Position numbers and translations under genes: made by a program
Notes under the pieces: generated by a model
Database searches by the model: none
What the model was told of the DNA's origin: nothing
The model's input: only the letters and a program-made list of their open reading frames with translations
Shown here: in pieces, positions 11,107 to 22,591 of the stretch
How the letters are laid out: the number at the start of each line of letters is the position of its first letter
Position numbering within the stretch: the first letter of the stretch is position 1
NCBI GenBank assembly: GCA_029298735.1
Contig: JANSLP010000182.1
Location: 1-63,619 of the forward strand
Length of the DNA stretch: 63,619 bases
Direction: 5' to 3'
From: Ophiostoma sp. CBS 140.51
Taxonomy: Eukaryota; Ascomycota; Sordariomycetes; Ophiostomatales; Ophiostomataceae

Positions 11107-12462
11107 ATGCTCACACAATGCCGGGCGGCCAGCCGGCCACGACAGCCACAGCTGCGCCAAGTGCTGGAATGCGCCTCGAGGACGATGTTGATGTCACAAA
11201 AGATGGCGGGCGGCGATGCGCGGGGTGTACGGACGGCGGCGGGGTCTGTAATGGCCTTTCACACAGAATGGCGGGCAAGGATAGGAGGGGAAGTCACGGC
11301 AGCACTGTCAAGACAAAGGATATCACAACCACTATTCTCGACACAACGACCCTTCTCGACGACTTTCACAAGAACAAGACAGGCAGAGGCCACCGATGCC
11401 CCAGCAACACCACAACCGATCCTGCCCGACCTCGACAAGGTGGCGGCCCTCGTCATTGGCGCAAGAGACCGTTTGTTGAGCCACCCTGGCATCCCTACAG
11501 AGCAAGAGACGGCCACAGCTCTGCGAATTTGTGGAGAGGCAGCCGATCTGATTATGGACGCCGCTGTGCAGCCACAACTCAGCAGCATTGACCACCAGGC
11601 GGATACGGCTGCGTCGACACTCCTGTCCCTCGACGGCCGCAAGAGCACCACAGCGTCGGAAGAGACATTGGATGCCGCCCCGCGCCTTCGTCGTGTCATT
11701 GACCAAATCTCGGACGCTGCCTACATTATTGCCGACGAGCCGCGTGTGTTTTTGACACCCGAGCTGCTCGAGCAGTACGTCAAGATCCAAGCACGCTTGG
11801 GCCGGCCCGAGTCGCTGCCGCGTGTGTTGGGTCTCTATGCCTCCAAGCCGGCGCCTGTTGCTGGTTCTGCTGGTGGCCCCATCACCTACAAGGAACAGAA
11901 CCCAAAGCGCCCCGCGAGCGCTGTCGAGTCTGCCGTGGCTGAGGCCGCTCTCGAAGCTGCCATGGCCGCCAAGAACCTGGACGCGGCCGTGGGTGTGATT
12001 GAGCACACGTATGCGGCGCCTGCGTTTATCCGTGCCAAACTGCTGCGCCAGGGTCTGTTGCCGGCCTTTGTGGTGGTCGGTGTTCCCGCGGCGACGTACA
12101 TTCTGGCGTCCAAGCTGGCGACGCTGCAGCAAAACATGGACACGACGACGGCGACGAGCCTGTCGTTTGCGGCCATCCTAGCGTACATTGCTTTTACGGG
12201 CACGATTGGCGTGGTGGCCAACACGACGGCCAATGACCAGATGCGGCGTGTGACGTGGGCACCCGGTACTCCTCTCAGAGAGCGCTGGCTGCGCGAGGAA
12301 GAGCGGGCAGCGCTCGACAGTGTGGCTTGCGCGTTTGGTTTCAGCGAGGCGCACCGGTACGGCGAGGAGGAGGGCACCGAGTTCCAGGCGCTGCGCGAGT
12401 ACATTATGCGCAAGGGCATGCTGCTGGACCAAGTCGAGCTGATGGAGGGTATGAGCTCATAG
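11107..12462 (+). CDS. Conserved fungal mitochondrial inner-membrane protein, function unassigned
   Basis: Intronless, 451 aa from the ATG at 11107. The frame is open upstream, but this ATG begins an Arg- and Ser-rich stretch typical of a mitochondrial presequence (residues about 1-90, with RPFSTTFTRTR near its end). The middle is helical. A segment around residues 215-245 (EQYVKIQARLGRPESLPRVL) looks like a helical hairpin repeat. Two hydrophobic helices follow at about 317-341 and 349-375, then a well-structured C-terminal region (NDQMRRVTWAPGTPLRERW and onwards to 451). The pattern matches a widely conserved but little-characterised Pezizomycotina mitochondrial family as I remember it; I do not assign a function. 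Confidence 0.8.
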   Translation: MLTQCRAASRPRQPQLRQVLECASRTMLMSQKMAGGDARGVRTAAGSVMAFHTEWRARIGGEVTAALSRQRISQPLFSTQRPFSTTFTRTRQAEATDAPATPQPILPDLDKVAALVIGARDRLLSHPGIPTEQETATALRICGEAADLIMDAAVQPQLSSIDHQADTAASTLLSLDGRKSTTASEETLDAAPRLRRVIDQISDAAYIIADEPRVFLTPELLEQYVKIQARLGRPESLPRVLGLYASKPAPVAGSAGGPITYKEQNPKRPASAVESAVAEAALEAAMAAKNLDAAVGVIEHTYAAPAFIRAKLLRQGLLPAFVVVGVPAATYILASKLATLQQNMDTTTATSLSFAAILAYIAFTGTIGVVANTTANDQMRRVTWAPGTPLRERWLREEERAALDSVACAFGFSEAHRYGEEEGTEFQALREYIMRKGMLLDQVELMEGMSS

Positions 12463-12783
12463 GAGGCGGGCTCTATCTAAAAGAAATGTAAAAATTGTAT
12501 ATAAAATACTCGCATATCATGACCCTTCCTGCACACGAAAAAGCAACGATTTTATGCCGAACTGTTTTATATTCATGTAAACTCTTGTAATATGCAATCG
12601 CAATGCACCCAACCCAACACACCCCCAATGTCTTCCAATATATGCTGTTCTTTGTGCCATTCACTCTGTTACCGTTACTCCGTTTCTGACCTTCCTACCC
12701 TCCCACCTATTTCGTAACTTCATCTATGTGTTTTTGTCTCCTTTTCCGTTATTTTGCTTTATAATCTTCGGTCCTCTGCCCTT
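12463..12783. other. Convergent intergenic region
   Basis: 321 bp between two converging stop codons, AT-rich, holding both 3' UTRs. Nothing else seen. Confidence 0.6.
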
Positions 12784-13907
12784 TTACCGCTCCACCTTGC
12801 CGGCCCGCGCGACCTGGAAGATCTCGCCCGTCGGCCGGTCGTCGCTGCGCAGCACCGGCCACGAGCTGACCACTGCCTTGGCCAGCACTACTTCCAGCTT
12901 CGTGCCCAGTACGCTGTACTTTGACTTGGCCGGGTCGATCTGGCCAAACAGCGACACCTGCTTCTTGTACCGCTTGGGCGTGGGCGCGTCTGTGGTCGGC
13001 AGGTCCAGCTCGATGCCCTGTTCGGTGAAATTGACGACGGCGCGCGTCTTGTCAATCTTTTTGAGGAAAAAGGACACTGTCAGCGACGTCGCCGACTGGT
13101 AAAAGTCAAACCGGACGTTGTCAAGCAGCTCCTCCGCACTCCCAGACTCCGTCTTCTCCCCCTTATCCTTCCTGCCGCTACCGACAAAAAGGTGCCGTGG
13201 TTTGGTCGCACAGCCCTCAATTTTCATAAACTGGTCAAACTCGAGCACGCGCCGCTTGCAGCAGCTGTAGCCCTTGCTGCCCTCGTGGAAAATGGGCGCG
13301 CCCGGGTGGTGCACACATTTTTCGGAGTCGCCACCATCCGCGCCCCGCTTGGTACCCGCCTTGTAGGCCACACCACACCCGCGCCGCCGGCACATTCGTC
13401 CATCGGGAATCTCGAGAGCCGGGTCGTCGTCGTCGGACTCGGGCGGCGGTGGCGGGGGTTGTGCGGCTGCAACAGCTGGGGCTGTTGTGGAAGAAGAAGA
13501 GGAAGGGTCTGTCGGTTTCTCGCGGGTCGGCATCGCAATAGGCGTGCGCGGCATGGCGGGGCCAAGGCTGTCTTCTGACGAAGTTGCGGGGGCCGGCTTT
13601 GGAACTGGGACGACATCCGCCGGCGCCTCCTTCTTCTCGACCTTGGGCGGCAGGTCGGTCGTGCTGTGCTTGCCCTCTGTGCAGGGCGGAATCTCCATAA
13701 ACTCTTCAAACGTCAAGACCCGCGGCTTACAGCATGTCCAGCCTGGGCGTGCGCGTTAGTCAACTGTTCCTGTCAATCTTGTAGCTCCTCCTCCTACTCA
13801 CCCTTCTGGCCCTCGTGAAAGACCGGCGGCCCCGGATGGTACTTGCAGACCTCCTCCGGGTCGGTGTACTGCTTGCCGCAGCCCTGGTGCACACACTTTT
13901 GGGCCAT
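12784..13907 (-). CDS. CHORD and CS domain protein, HSP90 co-chaperone
   Basis: Homologue of the CHORDC1/Rar1 group, zinc-binding HSP90 (with Sgt1) co-chaperones. Model: exon 1 at 13907-13802, a 59-nt intron at 13801-13743 (GTGAGT...CAG), exon 2 at 13742-12784; 354 aa. CHORD-I covers residues 5-61 (ligand-type Cys5, Cys10, Cys21, His24, His31, Cys39, Cys40, Cys56, His61) and spans the intron, which supports the splice. A Pro/Ser linker follows (about 65-145). CHORD-II lies at about 153-219 with the same Cys/His pattern. The CS (p23-like) domain is at about 245-336. The order CHORD-CHORD-CS is the animal and fungal arrangement. Confidence 0.94.
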
Positions 13908-14903
13908 GGTGTTCAATTGGGTTGGTGAGCCTTTTGAGCTTCGTTTGGTGTGTTTTGTAGGTCTTGTCTAGCTGTCGTCTAACTTTCGTCTGGTTTTGTG
14001 ATTTTGGATCTACCCCGCGAAATCAATTGCCGATTTGCTGAAGAAAGCTGAAGAAAGAAAAAGAAAAAGAAAAAAGAAAGCAAAAAAGAGCTTGATGGAG
14101 GGGCTGTTGTCACACTTTGGTGTAGCACAACGTCAAGTAATTGCGCTTCGTTGACTGGTGAAGGAAAGGAAGGTAGATGCAAAGGCCAATGCTTTCTACA
14201 GAAGTTGAATTGCTGTTGCTCTCCCCGCTTTTCCGTTTTTGGAGTCTGCTGGTTGAAGATCTTTTGGGTCTTTTTGGCGGTGGAATTTGTGACGGCAATC
14301 TTCCAACAGCTTCCATCTCGGAAGGAGAGAAAAACCACCAACCCCATTTTTTTGTTCTTTGGCGGGGGGGATTTGAGTATCTCCAGTTGGTTCGCGCCTG
14401 CCTTGCAGCATCTTACAGCGTAGCTTCCTGCCCTGTTTTACCTAGACTAATCGACGATTTCGACAGGAAGGCGCGGCCAACAAGCAACGTGCTTCTACTG
14501 TGCACGCACAGTGCTCTTTGTTAAGGAGAGGAGAGTAAACAAAGATGTCGAGACAGATTCTAGCAAACTGTTACCGCCTTGCCAAGACACATCAACCTCT
14601 TCAAGACGTTACGATCTTCGTGGAAGACGGTGCACGTTTCTCGATACCGACAGTGTGGTTGCCGTAGGGCAAAGCGAGACGTTTAAAAGAGAAAAGGCCC
14701 CACTCTTTAGCTTTGACAGCAAAGACAGTGCTCTTTCCTCTTTCCAGCAGTGCAAAGTGCAACAGTGCCTGCCGCCTGAAAGAAAGAAGGACCGGCCTAA
14801 GCTGGATTAAGGAGCCTGCGTCAAAAGTCAACATCGTATTAGAAGGCGCGGTTTCCAAGCCTCTTCCACTTAACAACGACAACGATATCAACTCCGTCAC
14901 ACG
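13908..14903. other. Divergent promoter, CHORD and glutaredoxin-like genes
   Basis: 996 bp between two divergent start codons. A purine-rich run of GAAGAAAGA-type sequence lies at about 14037-14090. No gene supported. Confidence 0.55.
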
Positions 14904-15285
14904 ATGAGACTGACTGCCCGCCTCTTCCAGCAGCAGACATGCCGCATTACGCTCTTTACGCGTGCCAACTGCGGCCTGTGCACGCGCGCCAAGTCGGCCT
15001 TGTCCAATGTCTGGGATGCTCGGCCGTTTGACTACCGCGAGGTCGACATTATCGAGCCGGCGTCCAAGAAATGGCGGGATCTCTACGATTTGGATGTTCC
15101 AGTGGTGGGCTAACTCGCTGCCCTTCATATTGTGTATCTCACTAACATGACAGATCCACGTCAGCAAGATCACAGCTCCCGAAGAGGACCCCAAACTAGC
15201 ATCCAAGGCTGTCAAGCTCATGCACCGTTTCGATCCTGAAGACGTGCAGGCCAAGATGGACCTCGTCGAGAAGAAGGAGTCATAA
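14904..15285 (+). CDS. Glutaredoxin-like protein (DUF836 family, yeast YDR286C type)
   Basis: Small thioredoxin-fold protein, 110 aa. Model: exon 1 at 14904-15104, a 49-nt intron at 15105-15153, exon 2 at 15154-15285. Beta-1 (RITLFTRANCG) leads into a CGLC redox motif at residues 23-26, and the cis-Pro loop (LDVPVIHV, about 63-70) is rebuilt exactly by the splice. The family is a glutaredoxin-like group with unknown physiological substrate. The donor GTGGGC is weak; the branch site ACTAAC and acceptor CAG are good. If the intron is retained, translation stops three codons after the junction. The stop codon is only 26 bp from that of the converging aldolase-family gene. Confidence 0.9.
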
Positions 15286-15311
15286 TTCAGCTACATCTAT
15301 TTTCGTCTCGC

Positions 15312-16485
15312 TCATTCTTGACCCCTCGCAATGCTGACCGCCGCCGACGCCGCTGCCTGCAGCGTCAGCACGTCCGTCACGACATTGACCATGTGGAAAC
15401 CGGCGGCCGCATAGCCGCGCGCCTGTTCGGGCGAGCCGGCATAGACGCCGCAGCAGCAGTTGGGCTGAGCCTTGGCCGCTGCCAGCACGCGCGCCATGGC
15501 GTCCTTGACCTCGGCCGGGAACACGCCGTCGCGGATCGGGTGGCCAATGTTGTTAGCGAGGTCAAAGGGCCCCACGAAAAGCGCATCCACCAATGGTGCA
15601 ATCTTCTCGACATTCTCCAGTGCTTCGCGGGTTTCAATCTGGACAATTGTCAAAACGCTCGCGTTGGCCTGGTCGAGGTACTCGGTGAATGTGGGCAAGG
15701 CGACGGGGTGTGTCGCGTCACCCTTTTGAGCAACACGGAAGCCTTGCATGGCCAGTGGCGAGCCAAAACCACGGCGGCCCTGCGGCGGGAACTTGCACGC
15801 GGCGACAAAGTCCTTGACCTCGTCGACGGTGCGGATGAGCGGTGCGAGGATCTACAAAAAATGTTAGTGGGACGTCATCGTTGCGCAGGTTGTCCAAGGG
15901 TCTGGAGAGAACATACACCATGGGCACCGGTATCAAGAGCGCCTGTAAATTGTCAGCCAACAAAGTCAACACACCCAAGCATTATACGGAAATACGGTCG
16001 ACCCACGCTTCACCATCCACGACTGGAGATCGGGAATCCGCACAATAGGGGATGCGCCCTCAGCAGCAATCACTGGCACAGCCTCGTGCATAGCGGCGTC
16101 TGTTGGTTAGCGCATACTCTTTTCAATCAAACTTGATACGAGGTGGCGTACCATCAATGTTGCCATGTTCGCAGTCGACCAGCACCCAGTCAATGCCCGG
16201 CGTCCGTGCCAGGGCTCGCGATACATTGGCACCGGGAAGCATCTGCCACATGCCCAGACTCGCCTGGCCGCGTGCTGAGCCGTCGGTGCTGCGGAAGCGT
16301 GTGAAGGCCTGCCGCAACGGGTTGGCCTGCGTCATGGCATCGCGGGCGAGGGGCTTGGTCGATGCTAGCGGCGCCGAAGTCTGGTATGAGCGGCGGGCCG
16401 TGTTTGTGGAAGTTCTGTTGCTAGATAGGCCGAGTGTGCGGAGCTGGCTAGGCCGACGGAAAGCGGACAAGGCGCGGGATGCCAT
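15312..16485 (-). CDS. HpcH/HpaI aldolase/citrate lyase family protein, probably mitochondrial
   Basis: Class II, metal-dependent pyruvate-aldolase fold; E. coli relatives cleave 4-hydroxy-2-keto acids. Four exons: 16485-16152, 16099-16007, 15942-15917 and 15851-15312, with introns of 52, 64 and 65 nt; 330 aa. Residues about 1-45 form an Arg/Ser-rich mitochondrial presequence. Family motifs in order: VDCEHGN at 103-109 (catalytic His107), IVRIPD, the glycine loop DTGAHGILAPLIRT spanning the micro-exon, QIE with metal ligand Glu224, and GPFDLANN with Asp248. All motifs needed for activity are present. The substrate cannot be inferred. Exon 3 is just 26 nt and is required to keep the frame. Confidence 0.92.
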
Positions 16486-17315
16486 GTTGAAAGTGGCTAT
16501 AACTGGACAGACTTGGAGGAATGATGATAGAAGTAAATAGATCCAATAATTCTACAGCAAAAATACTTCACGATACCCCCTCATATATATCTGCGATATC
16601 GCCTGATTGACATTCAGTGGAGCTTCTCTTGTGAAGTACAGGGCGCGGCCGTTTTGGGCAGGCACGATTACGGCTGCGGGGTTTGAGCCGTTGTTCTCCG
16701 CGTCGGGGAACCAACGATATCGTGAACAGCGTGGGGCCGTCTAAACCGACTGCTTAACGCTTAACTTGGCGAAGATTCCCTTTACGGACGGCGTCTCCAA
16801 TTGGTGTCGTAAATCACTATCTGTCGGCAGTTCGACGAGGAGAAAAAATTTAAGAAAAAAGAAGAGAGAGAACAGTTCTGGATGATATTTTATCAGTCTG
16901 TGAATTATTTATAGAAATTTTGTAGGTGTTTTCAAGACTTGTCGGCGTCGACTTGTTGACAACTGTAGGGGATTTGAGTCGCTAGATACGCTGTGATAAA
17001 GTCGGCGGTAGCTACAGCTGTGGCTAGTGTTATGCGCCACAACTGGGAAAGCTCGCTAGCACCACCCAAAGAGCGGGTTGACGCAAAAGGCAGCTACGAC
17101 CGACCTTCAATCGAAGCTTAAACTTTTGTGATCTTGCGACCTCACCTCTTGACGAGCCGACGATCTTCAACGGCAACCACCGCGACGACACTGACGACTT
17201 ACGACCCAGAGCTTCTATAGACCAGCCTCTCTATTGTCCACCTCGATTGCAGTATCCCCGCCTCCTCCCGACTGCCCCTCCGTCTTGCTCGCGCCCCCTC
17301 CTCGAACCCGCCGCC
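16486..17315. other. Divergent promoter, aldolase-family and LSM8 genes
   Basis: 830 bp between two divergent start codons. AT-rich around 16840-16930, C-rich directly before the LSM8 start. No gene supported. Confidence 0.55.
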
Positions 17316-17737
17316 ATGGCGGCCCTCCTGAACAACTACCTAGAGAGTGCGTTTCTCGTCTATGGCCTTGTCCCTGGTATATACTGAAGCTAACATGTTG
17401 TCCTCCTCCAGAAAAGGTCCTCGTTCTCACAGTCGACTCGCGCATCCTCGTCGGCACCCTCGCCAGCATCGACAACTCGACCAACTTGGTAAGTTACGGA
17501 GCTATTGCGAGCTGTTTATGACCTTTTTCTAACCCATGACAGGTCTTACTAGGAACTGTCGAACGTGTTATCAACACACCCGACGACGACGAACCGTCTG
17601 CCGAAGTGCCCCTGGGCCTCTACCTCGTGCGCGGCGACAACGTTTGCAGTATCGGCCTGGTCGACGAGCAATTGGACGCGTCAATTGACTGGACAAAAGT
17701 ACGTGGACAAGTCATTGGAACGACGAAGCACATATAG
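17316..17737 (+). CDS. lsm8: LSm8, U6 snRNA-associated Sm-like protein
   Basis: Nuclear subunit that defines the Lsm2-8 ring, which binds the 3' oligo-U end of U6 snRNA for splicing; LSm1 replaces it in the cytoplasmic decay ring. Three exons: 17316-17346, 17412-17488 and 17543-17737 (introns 65 and 54 nt); 100 aa, the normal length. Sm1 motif at about residues 11-45 (DSRILVGTLASIDNSTNL) and Sm2 at about 62-74 with the RNA-contacting RGDN at 66-69. The N-terminal NNYLEKKV and the motif GLYLVRGDNV favour LSm8 over LSm1 or LSm3. Exon 1 is just 31 nt. Confidence 0.95.
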
Positions 17738-17971
17738 GGGGTGGGCAAATCATACCCCAGGAACACATATGAAGAAGGACGCATAAAAGGCGACACCATA
17801 TCAGAACAGACGAGATATACACTGCGGAGGACTCATTTGAAACTAGATACCCAGCAAAATCATAAAAGGCCGCGACCTACTTAAAAAAAATCAATATATT
17901 ATTCATTAAACAAGTAGAGATCATGAGTGCGGGAATGGTATCCTGTCTATAGTATATAGTACTGCTCGCCC

Positions 17972-19530
17972 TCACGCAAACAACTGCTTCATGAGGAAAT
18001 CGGCAAAGGCCATCTCGCCCGGCGAGCCCACCATGCGGTTGATCCGGTTGCCCCTGCGCACGCTCAACCAGCCCATTGTGTCGCCGGGAACGTTGTCGTC
18101 CTCCTCTGCAATCTCAGTTTCACCCTGCACGACCGCCTTGGCCGACACGCCCGCAAAGCCTTCCGTATGGTCACCGGGCTTGCTGCGCTGCCGACGGTCC
18201 ACAACATGCATACCGCGTGTCCACTGGCCCGACGTCTCTACGCGCAGGTCCTCGGGCTTGGGGGTGGCCGTCCATTGCGGGTCATCCCGAAGCATCATGT
18301 ACCACACGCACAGCGGGTCGTGCAGCGACAGGCCCGGCTCGCTGCCGTCACCCAGGATCGAGTCGATCTTGTTGAACGTACCGACCATGAACGTCTTGCA
18401 CCAGCGCGCCAGCGGGCTACCCGTCTGCTCGGGCCCCGCAATCTGCTCCAAAAAGAAGTTTTTGTTGAGGAGGTGAGGCGTCGTAATGTCAAGCGGGAAC
18501 AGCGTGAGGTTCAGTGGGCGCGACAGCTTGGCCGGATAGGCGGGCAGCTTGGACTTGCCGTGGATGGTGGGCGGCATCGTCGACGCGGGCGTGAGCGAGG
18601 TGAGGGCATAAACACGTGCGGCGGCCACGGCATCGGCATAGCAATTGAATTCGGCGACGGGTGTAATGTTGCCCTCCAGGTGGACGGCGCCGCCCATGAC
18701 GACGAGCTCCTTGACGCGCAAGAACGTCTCTGGGTCCTCAGCGGCGGCCAAGGCCATGTTGGTCAGTGGACCGATGGCGATGATGGTAATTGTATCCTCG
18801 GGCTCCTCCTTCAAGATGCGCAGAATCTCCTTGTACGAGGGCGTTTTGGAGGGCGTAAAATAGTTGGAGAAGGACAGCTCGTTGGATGAAGCCGGGGCGT
18901 CACCCTCAGCGAAGAGAGACTTCCATGTTTCGGAAGGCGTGAGATCAGGGTGCTAGACGTGTCAGTGGTCAACATCGAGGACAGAAAATCAATATATCCA
19001 CTTACAGCATCGTGAACACCATGCAGACCATCAGAACCGTCTATAGATAGAGGTGTCAGCAAGTTGGTTTGAATAAAGAAGGTTAATCGTGGACAACATA
19101 CGGAAGTGGTCGGCCATGAGGATCTCGTCCTCCAGGGCATGCTCGGCACCGATGGCCACAATCGGCTTGAACGCCTTCAGACCACCAAACGCTTTGCTCG
19201 TCCGGCCGGTAGACTTCCGCCATGCCATCTCCTTCTCCAGGACATGGAAGAGAGCGACGACATTGCGCAGACAGCTGTCAAGTTAGTACGTTGGATAAAA
19301 ACAATTGTCATACTGAAGTCCGTTGTTACATACCCCTGCAAAGGCACGTTGCCGTATGTCACGGACAGCATGACCACCTCCAGGTCCTCGGGCGAGGCGC
19401 TGAGCGCCAGCAAGATAGCGAGGACATCGTCAACACCTACGGGCGTTAGCAGCACATAATTTAAGAAGCATCATTACTGGCAAGACCTACCTGGGTCAGT
19501 GTCGATGATGATGCGGTTCTTGGGCGCCAT
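17972..19530 (-). CDS. Inosine-uridine preferring nucleoside hydrolase family protein
   Basis: Hydrolyses the N-glycosidic bond of ribonucleosides in salvage pathways; cytosolic, as no signal peptide is visible. Five exons: 19530-19491, 19436-19334, 19274-19102, 19040-19006 and 18952-17972, with introns of 53-61 nt; 443 aa, longer than bacterial enzymes (about 310). The Ca-binding motif DTDPGVDD occupies residues 10-17 and is restored across intron 1. GSDGLHG, just after exon 3, is a family loop. ITIIAIGPLTNMALA and the following VVMGGAV segment are the conserved core. The C-terminal HDPLC motif carries the metal and ribose-binding Asp at residue 329. Substrate preference cannot be read from sequence. 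Confidence 0.93.
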
Positions 19531-22500
19531 GTTTCGTGCTGGGGCCGCTGACGGGCAATTTCAGCAAGCGACAAGTCAGGTCCGGGGTCGTCTCGTGCTC
19601 TTCAGCTTGTTTCATTAATGAAAATGAACAAAACAATAAAATGAAAATAAGAATCCCGGTTCGGCTTGGCGGGTCTCCGTCGGGGCTCGGCACTCACTTG
19701 TATTTGCACTTTGCAGCCGTCTTTCTGAGGTCTTGGTATATTTCTCAGGCTCTTGTCCGATATGTCGATATGTCTCGGGCGGCAGAAGTCCACTATGCGG
19801 GGGTTGGTGTTCCGTGATGAGATGAGGGGTGGATGCGTTGTGAAGAGAAGAGCGAGCCTCTGTAATGCGAGGTTGAGATGGCGGAAATGTGTCGAAAGAA
19901 AGTCTAAAGCCAAGTCAAGTCGAAAGACAAAATAAATGGTTGCAAGAGATGTGCTGCTGATCTAGATGCTGATGCCTGTTGGAGATACCGATGACAAGTA
20001 CAAGAGCCCAAAGTCGAGATATGAGGAGTCGACGTTTATCGGCAGCTGATCCTGATACAGAACCGTCACAGCCGTCGATAACCATTTGAAGGCAGGTGCT
20101 TTGTTGTTAGAGCCCCTGGAGTCTTGCCTTTGGCAGTGTGGTTCGTGCCTTCCCGGTTTGCCATGCGCTCTGACACTGAGCCGAAGCCTGCCCCGCTCTA
20201 TCCGTGCGCAGTATATTTTCAACACTGTATTGCACACAGTACAAATGGCACTTTCCTCCCCCTATTCTTTGCCCACTCTCTGCATTCTGTCTCCGCCATA
20301 TTATTGCTCTCTCCGACCTATTATTACTCCGATTGTCCCAAGAGCTTCCAGCCAGCCACAGTCTTGGCAACGCCCAGAGATTGGTAGATTGGACGTGCTC
20401 TTGTCCCATATCGTATTTGTCTGATATACGTAATAGGCAATAGATGTGGTGGACAAGCTGAAAAAGAAACGAAAGACGAAAGACAAACAGCTGTGTCGTC
20501 TTCCCCTGCAGATGTTGCATGTTTTGCACGTTTCTTACTTCTGTTCTCTCCGTTTCGACGCCGTTTGTCTTGCCCCAAAGAACCCTTTTTCAAAGCAAGG
20601 AAGGACCCCATTTTTTGGGGGCAAGTGCGAGCAACCTGTCCTCTCCCTGACCAAGCGTGCAAACCGATGTATCTAACACATAGCTTACGTCGCACTTGCC
20701 GCACTTGATTGCTCCGTGGCAGCGGCAGCGTGGTTGCTCCTTACGTCCTGAACGGCATCGCGCATGCCTTTTGTGGAGAATGCTCGCTTCATCCAGACAG
20801 CACCTTCCTTGCACAGAGCTAAGATCCAAATATCGTGTGCGTATTGTAAGCAAGAGCAACTCACGTGTGCCTCCCATATATGTTTCTTACTTGTACAGTC
20901 TCCCATTGTCTATACAAATGCATTCATGATCCATCACCAATATACTGTCATGTGGGATCTCCCAGAGGCCGTGAATACATCTTGAAATCTGATGTTGAAA
21001 GGGTCTCGTCAATACAGGGGTTAGGGGAATTGGTGTGTGCAGCGCCTCGCAATGATCCGGGCTGCAGGCGGTCCGAACACGTTTTGGCACTTTGGCACTG
21101 TATCGCGCCGGGCGCACCTGCTAAATACAGTGTGGGTTGTTTCCAAAGCGCTAAGCGCACAGCGCACGAACACACCTTCCACGGCACCGCAATCCGACTT
21201 GAGGAATAAAAATAATTACAAAACCAATTATAATAATGCTCTAAGTCAAAAATAAGCCCCAATTGTCCCTAACAACTAGAATATGCACCCCAAATACGGT
21301 GTCAAAAAAAACAGTGGCCTGGCCCATCCTTGTGGGCACCAAACAGCTGAAGTCCGCGACATTAAATGTGGTGAAGCCACCTGTTTATTTCCCATCGCGC
21401 CTTCTCAGTCTAGTCTCGCCGTCTCCTCACCCACCAACGCGCCGCTGCCTTTTTGGTCTCTTTTTTGGTGTCTCGCCATCCGTTTTGTCTCTCCTTACGT
21501 TCTTGCCCTCCTGCCCTTTTCTCCCATTGCCTCCTTCTCCTTTTTCCTCTCCCTCGCGCCTTCCCGTACGTCCTCAACCGCCGCCAGTGACCTAAAGTGT
21601 GTCTCACAGCCAGCTGCATCCTGCACAGCACAGCTCCTTCTCGGTCTGGCCCCATATCCATACCTATTGAACAGCCTGTCCAGTACTTCAGCTCCCAAAA
21701 CGGCAAGGAACGAGCTTTGCTCTTTCCCTATTCGCTGCGAAATACCGTGTTCTTGGTGTTTCATTTGCCTCTCTTTCCTCATTCTCCCTCACGCTTTTCC
21801 TCCCCTTGCTCCTTAACCCTCCTTTTCCTTCTCTCGTTCTTTCCTCTCCTTTTGCAATTCGCAAAGGTTTCCTACCTCACCTTTCGATTTCTCGCTCTTT
21901 CCCTGTGACATAGCCAACACTAATACACTCGCTCCTGCCGTCTACGCCCAGACGCTCCTCCCTCGCCGATCTCCCTCGCCTGGAACTTTTGTTAGTATCT
22001 CTAGCCTTCGATTTCCCTTCCGTTTTCCTTCTCTCCATTCTCTCCTTTTCCAAAACCACATTCCCCTCCTTTTCCCACACATCGCACTCTCGCGGCTCTA
22101 CAACAATCGATTCTTGTCGTTTTCATTTCGACATCCTCGACCCTCGCTCCCTCGACCCGACTTAGCTCCTTTTCATCAACACGTTTCTGCATCTGTCATC
22201 TGCCTTTTTCTTCCGGCAGCCGTGAAACCTCAAGTCAAGTTCGACCAGGAACCAAGCACCAGCTGCAGAATACAACACACCGGCAGTCGCCCCGAGCTTG
22301 CCAGCCAGTAAAACACCAGCCGTCACACGTATCCACGTCTCGGAACTCCCGTCAAGCAAGCATACGAATACGACCGAGGCCACCTCGACAAACAAAACCT
22401 CTTTTCGCTGTCCGACGCGAGATCCTTCCATCCTCCTCTCATCCTATCTCCTTTGACAGCTGTCGCTTTCGTGTCGTCTTGGCATTGAGACCTTTGATAT

Positions 22501-22591
22501 CGCGCTCAGCAGAGAACGATACTCAACAATTCCTTTCCTTAACACCTTTTTTTATCCTTCCTCCCCATATACCATCTCAAAATCTATAACC
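19531..22591. other. Long divergent intergenic region and pyrimidine-rich leader
   Basis: About 3 kb. No gene supported in 19531-21350. From about 21370 to 22560 the plus strand is dominated by C and T, ending at the ATG of the next gene; this is most simply its long 5' leader, possibly with an intron. Small direct repeats occur (GCACTTG near 20694, AGCGC near 21150). Confidence 0.5.
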
